From Clostridium felsineum DSM 794 (lineage in GTDB: Bacteria > Bacillota > Clostridia > Clostridiales > Clostridiaceae), in the NCBI RefSeq assembly GCF_002006355.2, contig NZ_CP096980.1, forward strand, positions 3,100,001-3,164,000: a stretch of 64,000 nucleotides of DNA. Reading direction: 5' to 3'. The first letter of the stretch is position 1, and every line of letters begins with the position of its first letter. Of this stretch, positions 1 through 7,621 are shown one piece after another. Below the pieces are notes generated by a model that saw nothing but the letters and a program-made list of their open reading frames with translations, did not search any database and was not told the DNA's origin. The translations under genes were made by a program, and so were the position numbers.

Positions 1-129
1 TACGTAGCTAGTTTCCCTTATTACGACCTTTCCGTTGGCTATATCTAATACGGCAAAACCCGGCAAGTTCATTGACAAGTCCATAGCTAAAATCCGTTTT
101 ATTTGCTTCTTTTTCCCTTTACCTGCCAT
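1..129 (-). CDS. RuvC-like phage Holliday junction resolvase, N-terminal fragment
   Basis: Only the first 43 codons are inside the window; the gene continues past the left edge. After a basic start (MAGKGKKKQIKR) comes a beta strand with the pattern LAMDLSMNLPGFAVLD, which matches the first RuvC-type motif (an Asp followed by a Gly-Phe turn). Such enzymes cut branched DNA during phage replication and packaging. The ATG lies 2 bases past the upstream gene's stop, and AAGGGGG in the end of that gene can serve as ribosome binding site. It is the last visible gene of the leftward replication block. The family call rests on one motif, so other RNase H-fold nucleases remain possible. Confidence 0.5.
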   Translation of the reverse strand, partial: MAGKGKKKQIKRILAMDLSMNLPGFAVLDIANGKVVIRETSYV

Positions 130-130
130 C

Positions 131-316
131 TTATTTCTTGTCCCCCTTACCAAAACCGTCAATCACGTAACCATATAAACCAAGCAAAACAAGTACAATA
201 ACCGCCTGTAATGGGGTAAAGGATATTCCCGCAAGTATAAACACTAACATAACTACACCTAAATTAAACAGAAAACCCACAATGATTCCTAACAGTAATA
301 ACAGCACATCACCCAT
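131..316 (-). CDS. small phage membrane protein, two transmembrane helices
   Basis: A 61-residue protein consisting almost entirely of two hydrophobic helices (about residues 2-27 and 31-52) with a short charged tail, GFGKGDKK. The chosen ATG at 316 directly follows the nuclease gene's stop and is preceded by AAAGGCGGGGG. An in-frame start 24 bases earlier would overlap the nuclease gene and lacks a separate ribosome binding site. It lies between the Cas4-like nuclease and the RuvC-like gene. I do not recognise a family. Small two-helix proteins are common in phage operons, but no holin or other role can be assigned from sequence or position. Confidence 0.6.
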   Translation of the reverse strand: MGDVLLLLLGIIVGFLFNLGVVMLVFILAGISFTPLQAVIVLVLLGLYGYVIDGFGKGDKK

Positions 317-318
317 AT

Positions 319-1212
319 CTATTCCCCCGCCTTTCTGCATATATCTTTATAACCACACATCAAACATTTATCTATCTGCATTTGTGGAAGTGCCTTGCTT
401 TCGATTGCCTTAACAACATTAGCCAGTTTGTCCAGTAAGGCTGTTTGGTCTTCCTTTGTAACCTTATGGTAAAACACTTTAAAGTCTGCTCTAGCTTCTG
501 CTCCTTTTGTCCAACCGTCTTTGGCAATAGCTTCATACATTAGCATAAACTCGTCCATACCGAATAGTAGTGAATATGCGGTACACTGCTCTTTGTGGTA
601 AGACATAGGCTCTTTTAGTTTGTAATTACCAACCTGTGCCACGCTGTTACTTTTGGTCTTGTATTCAAAGCCTATTGTTGAACCGTCTTTATACTGTAAA
701 ATACCGTCCATCATTCCCAAGATAGCGAATTCAACGCCATTGTGATTAAACAGCTTATGTGACTTTACTGTTTCTTCCCACATAGGTAGACCATCATTGT
801 TAAACTGCACAGTAAAAGCGGGTTTTTCCGGCATTAATGACATAGTTAATAGGTCACGTTGGGTAGCTTCATGTATTGCGGTACTATTTCGTGTCCAACG
901 TCTGTGGTAAGGTTGTCGGTCTTCTACTGGTTTTTCACCTGTTGCCTTATACCATAACTCCCTAGAGCATTTACTAACACCCGAAGGGCTAAAGATATAT
1001 TTGTGTGGTCTTACACGCCTTCCCTGTTCCATGCCTCTAATTTCGGCTTGCTTCTGTCTTAACAGTATCTTTTCAACGCCTATAACTGCCCATCTATCTT
1101 TACTGTGGAAATCGTTAAATTGTTTGGTTAAAGCCTTGCTTAATTCCCTAGCTCTTTTACTATCTGATTCGGTTAATTCTGCTGACAAATCCGTTCTTTT
1201 AACTAGTCCCAT
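319..1212 (-). CDS. PD-(D/E)XK nuclease of the Cas4/RecB type with a predicted Fe-S cluster
   Basis: A 297-residue protein with the PD-(D/E)XK signature: His114, Asp169 (GMMDG), then Glu183-Tyr-Lys185 (GFEYKTK) and a downstream Gln-Tyr motif (EQCTAYS, around 209-213). Cys82 (SKCSRELWYK) and three C-terminal cysteines at 283, 286 and 292 (CLMCGYKDIC) match the split four-cysteine arrangement that binds a 4Fe-4S cluster in Cas4 and AddB nucleases. It is probably a DNA exonuclease acting in phage recombination or replication. The ATG at 1212 has AGGGAGC about 10 bases upstream; a GTG three codons earlier sits too close to that site. It follows the ssDNA-binding protein gene. There are no CRISPR genes nearby, so an adaptation role is unlikely. 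Confidence 0.8.
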   Translation of the reverse strand: MGLVKRTDLSAELTESDSKRARELSKALTKQFNDFHSKDRWAVIGVEKILLRQKQAEIRGMEQGRRVRPHKYIFSPSGVSKCSRELWYKATGEKPVEDRQPYHRRWTRNSTAIHEATQRDLLTMSLMPEKPAFTVQFNNDGLPMWEETVKSHKLFNHNGVEFAILGMMDGILQYKDGSTIGFEYKTKSNSVAQVGNYKLKEPMSYHKEQCTAYSLLFGMDEFMLMYEAIAKDGWTKGAEARADFKVFYHKVTKEDQTALLDKLANVVKAIESKALPQMQIDKCLMCGYKDICRKAGE

Positions 1213-1283
1213 ACCTTTCACGCTCCCTATATAAAAATAAGGTGGGCAAAACGTTAACCCACCAGTTAGTCTTACTTATATCC

Positions 1284-1964
1284 TTACATTATTATTAGGT
1301 CGTCCCCACCGTCTGTAGCTTGTCCGCCTTGTGCTGGCGTAGGTTCAGACCTTCTATACGTTGGGAAATAGTCTTGCATAGGGAATCCCGCGTCATCTAG
1401 TACCTCCAACATAATCTGCTCTGGTCTTGGCTGTAAAACACTTTCAAAGAAACTATCAGAAACCTCAACGCCATCAAACTTACTAAACTTTTCCTTATCT
1501 TCACCCTTTAACTTAAGAATCGGGTTTAACGTGTAGCTAGTTTCGGTCTTATTTCCTGTTCTTTTGAAGTTGAAAGCTGTTTCGCCTATATCGTCCGCAT
1601 AGTCCTTTATCTGTGCTATAAGTGACTTTGCTTGTGATTTACTGCAATCCCACACCCTAATCTCGCCAGTTTCAAGGTCGCCCAATGCAAAAAGATAGCG
1701 TTTTTTCACATAAAGTCCGTCAAACCCTTCAACACCAGACTTGGACGCAACACATAGTGGACATTCTTTATCTAGTGGCTCAATGCATGGCTGTGTATAA
1801 ACTTTGTTACCGAAATCACTGTGAGCCTTATATTCAACGTAATCGGTAAGACCCAATACCCTTACTTTTATTGCTTGGTTTTCCTTTAGTCTGATGAATA
1901 CTTTCTTTAAATCCACTTTACCCTCAAAATTGATCTCGTTACCTTTAGCGTTAATTAATCCCAT
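1284..1964 (-). CDS. phage single-stranded DNA-binding protein, gp32-like with zinc site
   Basis: A 226-residue protein with an OB-fold-like core and a probable zinc site made of His48, Cys60, Cys68 and Cys71 (PCIEPLDKECPLC), the same His-Cys-Cys-Cys order as phage T4 gp32. The tail is rich in Gly, Pro and Gln and ends in acidic DGGDDLIIM, as expected for a tip that recruits partner proteins. It would coat single strands at the phage replication fork and guide the helicase, primase and nuclease encoded around it. A strong AAGGAGG lies 9 bases before the ATG. Zinc ligands and acidic tail are visible; the gp32 relationship is inferred from them. Confidence 0.72.
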   Translation of the reverse strand: MGLINAKGNEINFEGKVDLKKVFIRLKENQAIKVRVLGLTDYVEYKAHSDFGNKVYTQPCIEPLDKECPLCVASKSGVEGFDGLYVKKRYLFALGDLETGEIRVWDCSKSQAKSLIAQIKDYADDIGETAFNFKRTGNKTETSYTLNPILKLKGEDKEKFSKFDGVEVSDSFFESVLQPRPEQIMLEVLDDAGFPMQDYFPTYRRSEPTPAQGGQATDGGDDLIIM

Positions 1965-1995
1965 ATAATTATTCCTCCTTAAGTTAGTTATTTGG

Positions 1996-2319
1996 TTAGT
2001 TATTGTAATCTATTAAATTTAAATCATCAGCTATTATGAAAGTTGAGATTATGTTGGCTACCGCGTTTAGTGTACTATTATTGTACATATCACCAAATAA
2101 GTCAGTTAAAATATCTTCCACATCTTTATGTCCTGTAATTTCTGTAGTTAAGTGACCCATGTTTAGCAGGGCTTTAACTGCGGGTAGTGCGTCCTCTAAA
2201 GTTAAGGTTGTCGTATCACTGTTCACATAATCTGTCTCAACTATCTTGTTAATAAAGTCCAATATGTCCGTAATACCGTTAATCGTTATATCCAAAGCTA
2301 GGTTTTCATTAATCCCCAT
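1996..2319 (-). CDS. small acidic phage protein of unknown function
   Basis: A 107-residue, strongly acidic protein (many Asp, Glu and Asn, few Lys) predicted to be largely helical, with no cysteine cluster, signal peptide or membrane segment. AAGGAGGAG is well placed before the ATG. It is the first gene after a phage-type promoter motif (2366-2396) and precedes the ssDNA-binding protein gene, so it probably belongs to the same replication or recombination transcript. Its acidity and stretches such as DITINGITDILDFINKIVE could suit protein-protein interaction or DNA mimicry, but I recognise no family and assign no function. Confidence 0.62.
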   Translation of the reverse strand: MGINENLALDITINGITDILDFINKIVETDYVNSDTTTLTLEDALPAVKALLNMGHLTTEITGHKDVEDILTDLFGDMYNNSTLNAVANIISTFIIADDLNLIDYNN

Positions 2320-2365
2320 TTGTAACTCCTCCTTGTTTTTAGTTTTTACTAATTTCCCTTACATA

Positions 2366-2396
2366 TATATGAGTAAGAAATTTACGGATTGTGACA
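2366..2396 (-). promoter_or_regulatory. phage-type promoter motif, copy A
   Basis: Read on the minus strand, TGTCACAA (2396-2389) is followed after exactly 17 bases by CATATA (2371-2366). It lies in the gap after the sigma-like gene and points into 1996-2319. The same two boxes recur at four other intergenic sites of the element, three with the identical 17-base spacing, each upstream of a phage gene in the correct orientation. It is therefore probably a promoter rather than a chance match. Confidence 0.6.
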
Positions 2397-2402
2397 CAGT
2401 TT

Positions 2403-3041
2403 TTATAAGTCATATCCTTTATCAAGTAAAAATTCTGCAAATCTTTCTCTGGTTCTTTGTACAATCTTTCTTTCTCTAGCTTCAAATTTGCCGAAATATT
2501 CAGAGAATTCAGAATTTTTTTCTGCTTGTCCTTCACAGTTAAGTAATATTTCAACAACTTGTCCATATTTATCAGTTTGTACGAATTCTTTAATGTGTGA
2601 ATCAAGTGTGTTTTGGTGTAGCCCTTGGTCTATTTCTGCTCCTTCGTCCACCACATCAAAGTTTGTAGTTTCTATTAGTAGGTTTACGCTACTAGCCTTG
2701 CAATTACCGCTGTTCTTCTGTGCAAAATCCTTTCTAAACTGGTTGGAAATTCTGCCTCCTACTAGGTACTTATACCTTGCCACAAAGTCCCCTTTAGTGC
2801 TGTCATATCCTTCTAACGCGTCATTTATCCCCTCATATAAGGCAATAGATAAGTAGTCGTTAAAGTCCACGTTGTAACCGTATAACCCCTTTGTGTTGAA
2901 CGCATACTGTACCCTATTTACTGCTACTTGGTGCATTTCTTCTACTAGTTGCCTGTACGTTTCCGCATAGTCCTTATCTGTTAATCCCCCATTTGCTAAA
3001 CTTGAAGCTAATTCGTTCACCTTATTAATCATTTTTGCCAT
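2403..3041 (-). CDS. phage sigma-70-like transcription factor
   Basis: A 212-residue protein whose middle (about residues 55-110) resembles sigma region 2: DFNDYLSIALYEGINDALEGYDSTKG corresponds to the core-binding and -10-recognising helices, and YLVGGRISNQFRK to the following helix. The C-terminus, EARERKIVQRTRERFAEFLL, could be a reduced region 4 helix-turn-helix. It may redirect host RNA polymerase to phage promoters. The ATG at 3041 is preceded by GGAGGAATGTAAA; an ATG 15 bases earlier is part of that ribosome binding site. A standard sigma-A promoter lies upstream (3126-3154), whereas five other phage genes or operons carry a different shared motif. Sigma similarity is by pattern only; another DNA-binding role is possible. 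Confidence 0.55.
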   Translation of the reverse strand: MAKMINKVNELASSLANGGLTDKDYAETYRQLVEEMHQVAVNRVQYAFNTKGLYGYNVDFNDYLSIALYEGINDALEGYDSTKGDFVARYKYLVGGRISNQFRKDFAQKNSGNCKASSVNLLIETTNFDVVDEGAEIDQGLHQNTLDSHIKEFVQTDKYGQVVEILLNCEGQAEKNSEFSEYFGKFEARERKIVQRTRERFAEFLLDKGYDL

Positions 3042-3125
3042 TTTACATTCCTCCATTAGTTTTTTATTTTATTTAGGTGCTCCGTTCTCCGGTATACCCT
3101 AATTCGTTAATTTGTTTATGCTCCG

Positions 3126-3154
3126 AGTATAATTTATATTTAAGGGTATGTAAA
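3126..3154 (-). promoter_or_regulatory. sigma-A promoter of the sigma-like gene
   Basis: On the minus strand, TTTACA (3154-3149) and TATACT (3131-3126) are separated by 17 bases, close to the housekeeping consensus. The site lies about 85 bases before the sigma-like gene and lacks the TGTCACAA motif, so host polymerase alone could transcribe this gene early after induction or infection. Confidence 0.6.
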
Positions 3155-3210
3155 CGATAACATTATGGTAACTTAAGGCTCGCCTACCTGTCTTGGTAAT
3201 GAGTCTTACG

Positions 3211-4164
3211 CTATAAAAAGCTTGGCGTAATTGGTATAGATTTCACAGAATATTCTTGCAATTGTTCCGGGGACAGCTCGTTAATATCCTTCTTATCTTC
3301 CGGGAACTGGAAACGCATTACTTGACTAAACGGTAAAAGGGCTTGATGAATGGTGCTGGCGAATCTTCTTCCAACTTGGTCATTATCTGTAGCAACTATA
3401 AATGTTTCCACGCCCAATGCGATTAACTGCCTGTGCTGTTCTTTAGTTAAGTTACTTCCCCCTGTAGCTACTGCGGGAATTCCATGTGTCCACAAGTAAA
3501 GAGCGTCTATTTCCGACTCACAGATATATACACATTTAGCACCCTTTAGCTTGCATTGGTAAAGACCGTATACGTAGTCCTTTACCGGTTGCCCCTGCTT
3601 CTGGTAAAAGAAGGATTTACGTTCTATACTTCTATACTTTACATTCACAATCTGCCCCCTGCTGTTATACCACGGCATAGCTATTGCTTTATTCACAGGG
3701 TCATATCCAATACCAAATAACTCCTGAACTTCGTCAGAAATTCCACGTCCTATTAAGTATCCGCACTTATCTGTATATAAATGTGATAGTTGCTGTTTCG
3801 TAAATACTGTAGGTGCTTCTTTTTCACCGTGTAAGTCTAGGTGTAGTTGTAGGGCTTCTGTATCAGCTAAAATAAGGGCGTATTTCTCTACCAAATAGCT
3901 TTCTGTATCTTCGTACCCTTCCTGTCTTAAAAAGGCTAATAGGATTACTAGGTTGCCTTTTAAGTATGTAGGGTCAACTGCCCCACTATCTTTAAAAGTC
4001 CCATTTTCTAAATTAACAGCAAAGGAGGGACGGCGCTCTTCACGAAAAGGAGAACAGGCTATAAACTTATTCCCCTTTACTTCTGCATGTGTCCAATTAA
4101 ACTGCTCTAATTCTTCCATTACATCTATATCTAAAAAGTGGTTATTTACGGTTAATTCAGCCAT
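3211..4164 (-). CDS. phage DNA primase with Toprim domain and degenerate zinc ribbon
   Basis: A 317-residue primase-like protein. The N-terminus keeps the DnaG frame around CSPFREERRPSF (residues 37-48) but lacks the other Cys/His ligands that normally hold zinc, ending in TFKDSGA where a Cys pair is expected. A Toprim domain follows, with catalytic Glu216 (ICESEIDAL) and the metal-binding pair Asp260/Asp262 (VATDNDQ). It is shorter than DnaG and has no C-terminal helicase-binding domain. It should make RNA primers for phage replication beside the helicase, whose gene ends 12 bases upstream. AAGGAGG precedes the ATG. Confidence 0.82.
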   Translation of the reverse strand: MAELTVNNHFLDIDVMEELEQFNWTHAEVKGNKFIACSPFREERRPSFAVNLENGTFKDSGAVDPTYLKGNLVILLAFLRQEGYEDTESYLVEKYALILADTEALQLHLDLHGEKEAPTVFTKQQLSHLYTDKCGYLIGRGISDEVQELFGIGYDPVNKAIAMPWYNSRGQIVNVKYRSIERKSFFYQKQGQPVKDYVYGLYQCKLKGAKCVYICESEIDALYLWTHGIPAVATGGSNLTKEQHRQLIALGVETFIVATDNDQVGRRFASTIHQALLPFSQVMRFQFPEDKKDINELSPEQLQEYSVKSIPITPSFL

Positions 4165-4176
4165 GCTGTTTCCTCC

Positions 4177-5448
4177 TTAAAAGTAATCAACGGTTGTAGT
4201 TTCTGTAATATAGCCCGCATTAAAGTCCGTATGAAGCTCTAGTTGACTGCCTACATAAGGTGTTCTACTTTTAACTAACTTAAGACCGCCAACACCGTCT
4301 ACAGCGTCAAAAGTCAGTATCACACTTGGGTCTTGAATCAAGGCTACAGTTTCTGAATACTGGTGAAGTTCTGGACATTTAACCATTCTTTGCCCTTCAT
4401 CATCTGCCACTTTATTCTCTTTTTCAGCACTGGTTGGTGTCTGTGCCACTACTAGTCCCACTACCTTATGCCTAGCGAATAACTGTCTTAATTTTCTTGA
4501 AGTGTTTCCCATGCTATCGCGGTTTGACTGTCCTTTAGCTGTTCCGTGGGAAATAAGGTTAAACCCATCTATAACAACAAATTTTACTGTAGGATTTCGT
4601 AGTAAGTCCCCTTCTATAACAGACAAATCTAGTCCCTTCGGCAGTTCTCCCATAGTCTTAACTAATAGGGGGGTTTCGTTTGTAGTGCTGTTAAATCCAT
4701 CCAAGTACTGTAGATAACGGGCTTCATTGTTCCCCGAAAGGCTTCCACTTTTTAGTTCCTTATTAGTGAAGTGTCCGTTTAACGTGTCGAATCGGTCTTG
4801 TTGCTGTTTAAGGGTTAATTCTGGTGAATAGTACAGAACACCATTTCCATTCTTCCATGCTGTTAGACCAAACTGTGAAGCTATCCAAGACTTACCTCTG
4901 TTAGTGTAGGCGTGTAACAGAATATAGTCCCCAAGTTCAGCTCCACCACCTAACCAGTTATTCAAGGTACTAAAGGGTGTTGGAATAAATATGCTGTCTT
5001 TATTTTCTTTATAATTTAGGTACTGGCTGGCTCTTTCTTGTCCATTGGTTGCGTAATTTACTGCGTTAGCTTCAACGGTGCTAAAGGCTTCTTTTAGGGT
5101 ATTAGCCTGTTCAGACAGCCATTCTACGAAATCCCTTCCCTTTAGTTTGCTGAATTGCACACCCGCTTGCTGTTGGAGCAGTTCGTAGGCTTTTCTTTTC
5201 GCTGTTGCGTTCTTAACTTCTGATATAAGATAGTCCAATTTGTCCGGCACACTAGGAACATAATTAAAAGTAGTACATTCCCTTGCCACTGTTTCTGCTT
5301 CTGGGGTTTCACCATAAGTCTGTATATATTCCTTGATAAATAGGTAAGCTTCCTGTTGTGAATAGAAGTCTGACGGGCTTAAACTACCTCCGCGTATGCT
5401 TTGTATGTCTTCGGTGTCTATGATTTTGCTTAACAATCTATCTTCCAT
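4177..5448 (-). CDS. phage replicative DNA helicase, DnaB-like
   Basis: A 423-residue protein with a helical N-terminal half and a RecA-type ATPase half. Walker A is AYTNRGKS (residues 180-187), a catalytic-type Glu lies in YYSPE (210), Walker B is FVVIDG with Asp294, and a downstream Gln (VVAQTPT) fits motif H3. DnaB-type helicases form hexameric rings that unwind DNA ahead of the fork. The gene sits between the helicase loader and the primase, the classic phage replication order, and all three probably share the transcript from copy B of the phage promoter motif. AAAGGAGCG precedes the ATG. Confidence 0.85.
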   Translation of the reverse strand: MEDRLLSKIIDTEDIQSIRGGSLSPSDFYSQQEAYLFIKEYIQTYGETPEAETVARECTTFNYVPSVPDKLDYLISEVKNATAKRKAYELLQQQAGVQFSKLKGRDFVEWLSEQANTLKEAFSTVEANAVNYATNGQERASQYLNYKENKDSIFIPTPFSTLNNWLGGGAELGDYILLHAYTNRGKSWIASQFGLTAWKNGNGVLYYSPELTLKQQQDRFDTLNGHFTNKELKSGSLSGNNEARYLQYLDGFNSTTNETPLLVKTMGELPKGLDLSVIEGDLLRNPTVKFVVIDGFNLISHGTAKGQSNRDSMGNTSRKLRQLFARHKVVGLVVAQTPTSAEKENKVADDEGQRMVKCPELHQYSETVALIQDPSVILTFDAVDGVGGLKLVKSRTPYVGSQLELHTDFNAGYITETTTVDYF

Positions 5449-5468
5449 ATCTGACGCTCCTTTCCCCT

Positions 5469-6233
5469 TTAACTAAATAACCCGGATTCGCGGTAGTCAT
5501 TTCCCTTGAACACTATAGGTTTTCCGGCAAGTCCTTTTATTCTGGACACTATTCTTTCACCTAGAAATTCGACCATTTCGTTATACATCACATTTGCTGT
5601 AAATATAGTGGTTAAGCGGTTTATGACGCGGTGGTCAATTATTTCGTACAATTCATTTTGAAAGCCCTCTGTAAGTCCACGCATTGCCACATCATCTATT
5701 ACTAGCAATTCAGTCTTGGTTAGCACGTCTTTATATGCATAATAACGGTCGGAGTTGGTTATCTGTTGGTCTTGGCTGCCTCGAAATTGGCTGTTATATA
5801 AGTTTTGAAATTCTGCCATTCTAGCGAAAAATACAGGGTTCGTAGTCACCTTATAGTCACTAGTCAAATGCTGTTTAACCCGTGCCACCAAGTACTCGTT
5901 TAGTATGGTTATGGCGGTGGTAGTCTTGCCTGTCCCTGTGTCCCCAACAAAGAAAATTCCCCTTCCGGATTCCTGTACCTTCTGCAATACATTTCCGATA
6001 TACAACACTACCGCCTTATATATTTGAGGGTTACTGTCCTTTATTGGTAAGTTATCCACTAGACAATCCCTGTAAGCTACTGGCACATTCGATAAACCCC
6101 AAAACCCACCCTTACCGTTTAACCCATGCATAAGTGTGTAAGGATAACAGTATTGGTCACATTTCCCACTTTTAAACCTTTTACAATCACGTTTAAATTT
6201 ACAGTCTTGTCTGACGCTAATTGCTTCTCCCAT
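5469..6233 (-). CDS. phage helicase loader, DnaC/DnaI-like AAA+ ATPase
   Basis: A 254-residue AAA+ protein. Four cysteines at 11, 17, 25 and 29 (CKFKRDCKRFKSGKCDQYC) form a probable zinc site as in DnaI-type loaders. The ATPase domain has Walker A GDTGTGKT (97-104) and Walker B LLVIDD (176-181); Arg residues in ERIVSRIKGLAGK suit sensor and Arg-finger roles. It should load the neighbouring DnaB-like helicase onto phage origin DNA. It is the first gene after phage promoter motif copy B and the helicase gene begins 20 bases downstream. Confidence 0.85.
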   Translation of the reverse strand: MGEAISVRQDCKFKRDCKRFKSGKCDQYCYPYTLMHGLNGKGGFWGLSNVPVAYRDCLVDNLPIKDSNPQIYKAVVLYIGNVLQKVQESGRGIFFVGDTGTGKTTTAITILNEYLVARVKQHLTSDYKVTTNPVFFARMAEFQNLYNSQFRGSQDQQITNSDRYYAYKDVLTKTELLVIDDVAMRGLTEGFQNELYEIIDHRVINRLTTIFTANVMYNEMVEFLGERIVSRIKGLAGKPIVFKGNDYRESGLFS

Positions 6234-6264
6234 TGGCTAACGCCCCCTTCCAATCCTTCTTACT

Positions 6265-6295
6265 TATATGGGTAAACAAAAAAGTAATTGTGACA
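6265..6295 (-). promoter_or_regulatory. phage-type promoter motif, copy B
   Basis: On the minus strand TGTCACAA (6295-6288) is followed after 17 bases by CATATA (6270-6265). The site is about 32 bases before the helicase-loader ATG and points into the loader-helicase-primase operon. The bases just before CATATA (GTTTACC) resemble those in copies C (GTTTAAC) and E (GTTAACA). Confidence 0.62.
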
Positions 6296-6313
6296 GCTTC
6301 GTAGACAAAAGGG

Positions 6314-6346
6314 CAAAAAAAAATAAAGAGCGGTTATTTTCCGCTC
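6314..6346 (-). terminator. intrinsic terminator after the replication-initiator-like gene
   Basis: On the minus strand GAGCGG and CCGCTC pair around a 7-base loop and are followed by a long T-rich run. The stem begins immediately after the stop codon of 6347-7027. It separates that gene from the loader operon, which has its own promoter motif. Confidence 0.75.
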
Positions 6347-7027
6347 CTATAAGGTAAAGTCTTCCGGTAAAGTAAAGTCCTCAAACTTCCTTCTTCTAGC
6401 TGTTAACGCTTCTTCTTTGGTTGCTAATTCGATAGCTTGTTTGTAAATCCATGAACACATAGCCCCGATAGTAGGTGTTGGGTACTGTGGTGAAGCCCAC
6501 CTTTTACGGTATTGTTGTACGCTTACCGTGATTATATTGCGTAGCTGTTCTTCTGTACAAATCGTAAATAACCTTTTCACCATGCGGGTGTCCCTAGCCC
6601 AATTTATCTTGTAGTCAACACCGAATTCCTTTTTATATTCTTCTGCAAACAACAGCAAGGCGTCTTTAGGGGTTAGTGTTGGTTCGGCAGGTATAAAGGC
6701 AGTGCAAGTATATAGGCTTTGTTGTCCACCGTTAATGTGGGTTTTAGTACGGTATATGATGGGGCGTCCGTTAACTTCCATTTCTAACAATTCATTTACA
6801 AATAATGACGTTCTACTTTCCGAATATCCTATGTGTTTTCCAAGTGTAGCTAAAGAAATAATAGACTGCCCTTCGGCGTTCATGCTGTTTAGTATCAGCG
6901 TTAAAAGCTGTGAATGGATTGGCTTAAGCTTTGCAAATACCTCACGGTGAATTATAAAGTGACCCTCCTTGTACTGGATATTGCTGTATTTTTCTGGATT
7001 AGCGTTTATATTCTTTTTTGCGCTCAT
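6347..7027 (-). CDS. phage replication initiator / replisome organiser-like protein
   Basis: A 226-residue protein with an N-terminal winged helix-turn-helix (about residues 28-100): HSQLLTLILNSMNAEG, then SLATLGKHIGYSESRTSLFVNELLE as the DNA-reading helices, then a wing with RPIIYRTKTHINGG. The C-terminal half (LLLFAEEYKKEFGVDYKINWARDTRMVKRLF) resembles the region of phage replisome organisers that binds helicase-loading proteins. Its place directly upstream of the loader-helicase-primase genes supports a role in origin recognition. It is closed by its own terminator. The exact family is uncertain; a transcription regulator is the main alternative. Confidence 0.6.
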   Translation of the reverse strand: MSAKKNINANPEKYSNIQYKEGHFIIHREVFAKLKPIHSQLLTLILNSMNAEGQSIISLATLGKHIGYSESRTSLFVNELLEMEVNGRPIIYRTKTHINGGQQSLYTCTAFIPAEPTLTPKDALLLFAEEYKKEFGVDYKINWARDTRMVKRLFTICTEEQLRNIITVSVQQYRKRWASPQYPTPTIGAMCSWIYKQAIELATKEEALTARRRKFEDFTLPEDFTL

Positions 7028-7044
7028 TGGCTATCGCTCCTTTA

Positions 7045-7605
7045 TTAATTAGATTGGTTGTACTGTTTAAAATCCTGTAACATAATGGTTGACGTTTCCA
7101 AGAAATCCTTAACCTTGTTATCCATAAAGGCGTTCATTTCTTGCTGAATTTTTCTTTCATTATCTAATTGAACCTTACGAATTTCTGATAAAAACTGTTT
7201 AGTAACCTGCACAACATCACGAACACTTTCATTTTCCTGCCAGTTTATATCACTTTCCTTGTAACCGTCTATTATCGTTAGCATACAATTGACCCGGTTA
7301 CTGGCTAATTCTGTGTATCCGTCTTCCCCGCATATGTCATTATACTTGTAGTAAATAGAAGCTAAACTATCTTTAAAGTACTGCTGACTATACTGGCACT
7401 CCCCACGTACATTATCTAGTTTTATTAGTAGTTCTAGAACCCGCTCTTTCTGTAATTCTTTTTGTTTCTTTTGTTTCCGCTGTAGTCGCTTTTGCCTTCC
7501 TTTAGCTGTAAATATTTCGTCAAGGTCAAACAAATCATACACAAAACTGACCACCATAAACAGAAAAAAGAAACTACCACAAACTATAAATAACTTGGCT
7601 AACAT
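7045..7605 (-). CDS. membrane-anchored coiled-coil phage protein of unknown function
   Basis: A 186-residue protein. Residues 1-24 form one hydrophobic helix (MLAKLFIVCGSFFFLFMVVSFVY), followed by a very basic coiled coil (about 36-60, rich in Lys, Gln, Glu and Arg) and a mostly helical cytoplasmic domain. It has no cleavable signal peptide or catalytic motif. Its stop lies 17 bases before the initiator-like gene and its start 16 bases after the Rha-like gene, so the three probably form one transcript. Membrane tethering of phage replication is one possibility. I do not recognise the family. Confidence 0.62.
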   Translation of the reverse strand: MLAKLFIVCGSFFFLFMVVSFVYDLFDLDEIFTAKGRQKRLQRKQKKQKELQKERVLELLIKLDNVRGECQYSQQYFKDSLASIYYKYNDICGEDGYTELASNRVNCMLTIIDGYKESDINWQENESVRDVVQVTKQFLSEIRKVQLDNERKIQQEMNAFMDNKVKDFLETSTIMLQDFKQYNQSN

Positions 7606-7621
7606 ATGTGACCCCTCCCGC

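Noticed and set aside
319..1212. CRISPR-associated reading of the Cas4-like nuclease
   Set aside because: No repeat-spacer array or other cas genes were seen in the window; the gene lies among phage replication genes, where Cas4-like nucleases are common.
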